From: Clostridia bacterium
GTDB taxonomy: Bacteria > Bacillota > Clostridia > Oscillospirales > CAG-272
Assembly: GCA_017456685.1 (NCBI GenBank)
Contig: JAFTIV010000095.1
Location: 1-5,749, forward strand
DNA length: 5,749 nt
Direction of reading: 5' to 3'
The position numbers and the translations under genes were made by a program. How positions within the stretch are numbered: position 1 is the stretch's first letter; each line of letters opens with the position of its first letter. Under the pieces are notes generated by a model. It was given only the letters and a program-made list of their open reading frames with translations, had not been told where the DNA came from and searched no databases. Positions 5,096 to 5,749 of the stretch are shown piece after piece.

Positions 5096-5749
5096 ATGAA
5101 CACAAAGGAAAAGCCCTTCGAGGGCTGTGCAACGGCGCTCGTAACGCCATTTAAGAACGGAAAGACCGACCTTGAGGCGCTTCCAAGGCTTATAGAAAGA
5201 CAGCTTGAGGCAGGGGTTGGCGCAATAGTTATGCTTGGCACAACGGGAGAGAGCCCGACGATTGCATACGAGGAGCGCGACGAGATTATAAAATGCGCAA
5301 AAAACACGATAAAGGGGCGCGCTAAGCTGATTGTAGGAACGGGCTCAAATTCAACTAAAAATGCCCAAAAGCTCACACAGGGTGCCGAAAAATTAGGTGC
5401 AGATGGCGTTTTATGCGTCACCCCATACTATAATAAGGCAACGCCCGCCTCGCTTGCGCTACACTATAGGGAGATAGCGAAAAGCACCGCGCTTCCCGTG
5501 ATTTTATACAATGTTCCATCGCGCACGGGGGTAAAGCTTGGTATTGAAACACTAAGAGAGCTTAGCGAGGTCGAGAATATCGTAGGGGTAAAGGAGGCGA
5601 GTGGTGATATTTGCGAGCTTGAGCGCAAGATAGCAGAGCTTGGAGATGCGTTTTGGTTTTATTCGGGCTGTGATGAGCTTATTTTACCAAGCTATAGTGT
5701 CGGTGCATCTGGTGTAATATCGGCTGTTGCGAATGTAATTCCGCGCGAA
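5096..5749 (+). CDS. dapA: 4-hydroxy-tetrahydrodipicolinate synthase DapA, N-terminal 218 residues (cut by right edge)
   Basis: DapA condenses pyruvate with aspartate-semialdehyde to 4-hydroxy-tetrahydrodipicolinate, the first committed step to diaminopimelate (for the cell wall) and lysine. The frame begins with ATG at 5096 and is open to the last base; 218 of the usual roughly 290 codons are present. Seen in order: GCATALVTPFKNG (10-22), VMLGTTGESPT (45-55) with Thr49 and Thr50, GTGSNSTKNA (81-90), VTPYYNK (108-114) with Tyr111, ILYNVPSRTG (136-145) with Tyr138 and Arg143, GVKEASGD (164-171) with the Schiff-base lysine Lys166, and YSGCDELILP (189-198). These match the E. coli residues T44, T45, Y107, Y133, R138 and K161, so the enzyme should be active. 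It is transcribed away from queA, and the lysine-pathway partners dapB or asd would have to lie beyond the window. Confidence 0.97.
   Translation, partial: MNTKEKPFEGCATALVTPFKNGKTDLEALPRLIERQLEAGVGAIVMLGTTGESPTIAYEERDEIIKCAKNTIKGRAKLIVGTGSNSTKNAQKLTQGAEKLGADGVLCVTPYYNKATPASLALHYREIAKSTALPVILYNVPSRTGVKLGIETLRELSEVENIVGVKEASGDICELERKIAELGDAFWFYSGCDELILPSYSVGASGVISAVANVIPRE

Noticed and set aside
5089..5421. Minus-strand open frame opposite the start of dapA
   Set aside because: It is antisense to the DapA N-terminus, which has all family motifs and a strong ribosome binding site.

Overview
The window is an ordinary core-genome segment from a low-to-mid GC Gram-positive bacterium, most likely a member of the Bacillota (Firmicutes), probably class Clostridia. 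The main clue is the consecutive set yggS-sepF-yggT, which is the ylmE-ylmF-ylmG cluster of Gram-positive bacteria; SepF itself is a Gram-positive/cyanobacterial/archaeal cell-division protein. Strong AAGGAG-type ribosome binding sites fit the same group. No mobile element, CRISPR array, rRNA or tRNA gene was seen.

Layout. Bases 1-4945 are one co-directional minus-strand cluster, read from right to left: queA, miaA, yggS, sepF, yggT, lspA, rluD, then the first 30 codons of an unrecognised gene that runs off the left edge. The genes are nearly contiguous. The queA-miaA gap is 27 nt and the rluD-last ORF gap is 42 nt. The junctions between them overlap by 17, 1 and 4 nt, then have a 9 nt gap in which the yggT stop codon lies in the lspA Shine-Dalgarno, then overlap by 20 nt. 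This points to one polycistronic, translationally coupled transcript. Bases 4946-5095 are an AT-rich divergent intergenic region. From 5096 to the right edge, on the plus strand, lie the first 218 codons of dapA, cut off by the window end.

Function. The minus-strand operon mixes RNA modification (QueA and MiaA on tRNA anticodon loops, RluD-type pseudouridine synthase on rRNA), PLP homeostasis (YggS), division and envelope proteins (SepF, YggT) and lipoprotein maturation (LspA). DapA on the other strand makes the first committed step to diaminopimelate and lysine. The divergent promoters appear to overlap: a good sigma-A-type promoter for queA (TTGAAA, 17 nt, TATACT) has the dapA -10 hexamers in and beside its spacer.

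The genes all look intact with their catalytic residues, and I found no clear sign of a new system. The points worth a second look are modest: the merged gene order without ylmH, divIVA or hfq at the expected places, an acidic FDDDD motif that recurs at both ends of SepF and at the LspA C-terminus, the overlapping divergent promoters, and a hairpin that covers the ribosome binding site of the last, unidentified ORF.
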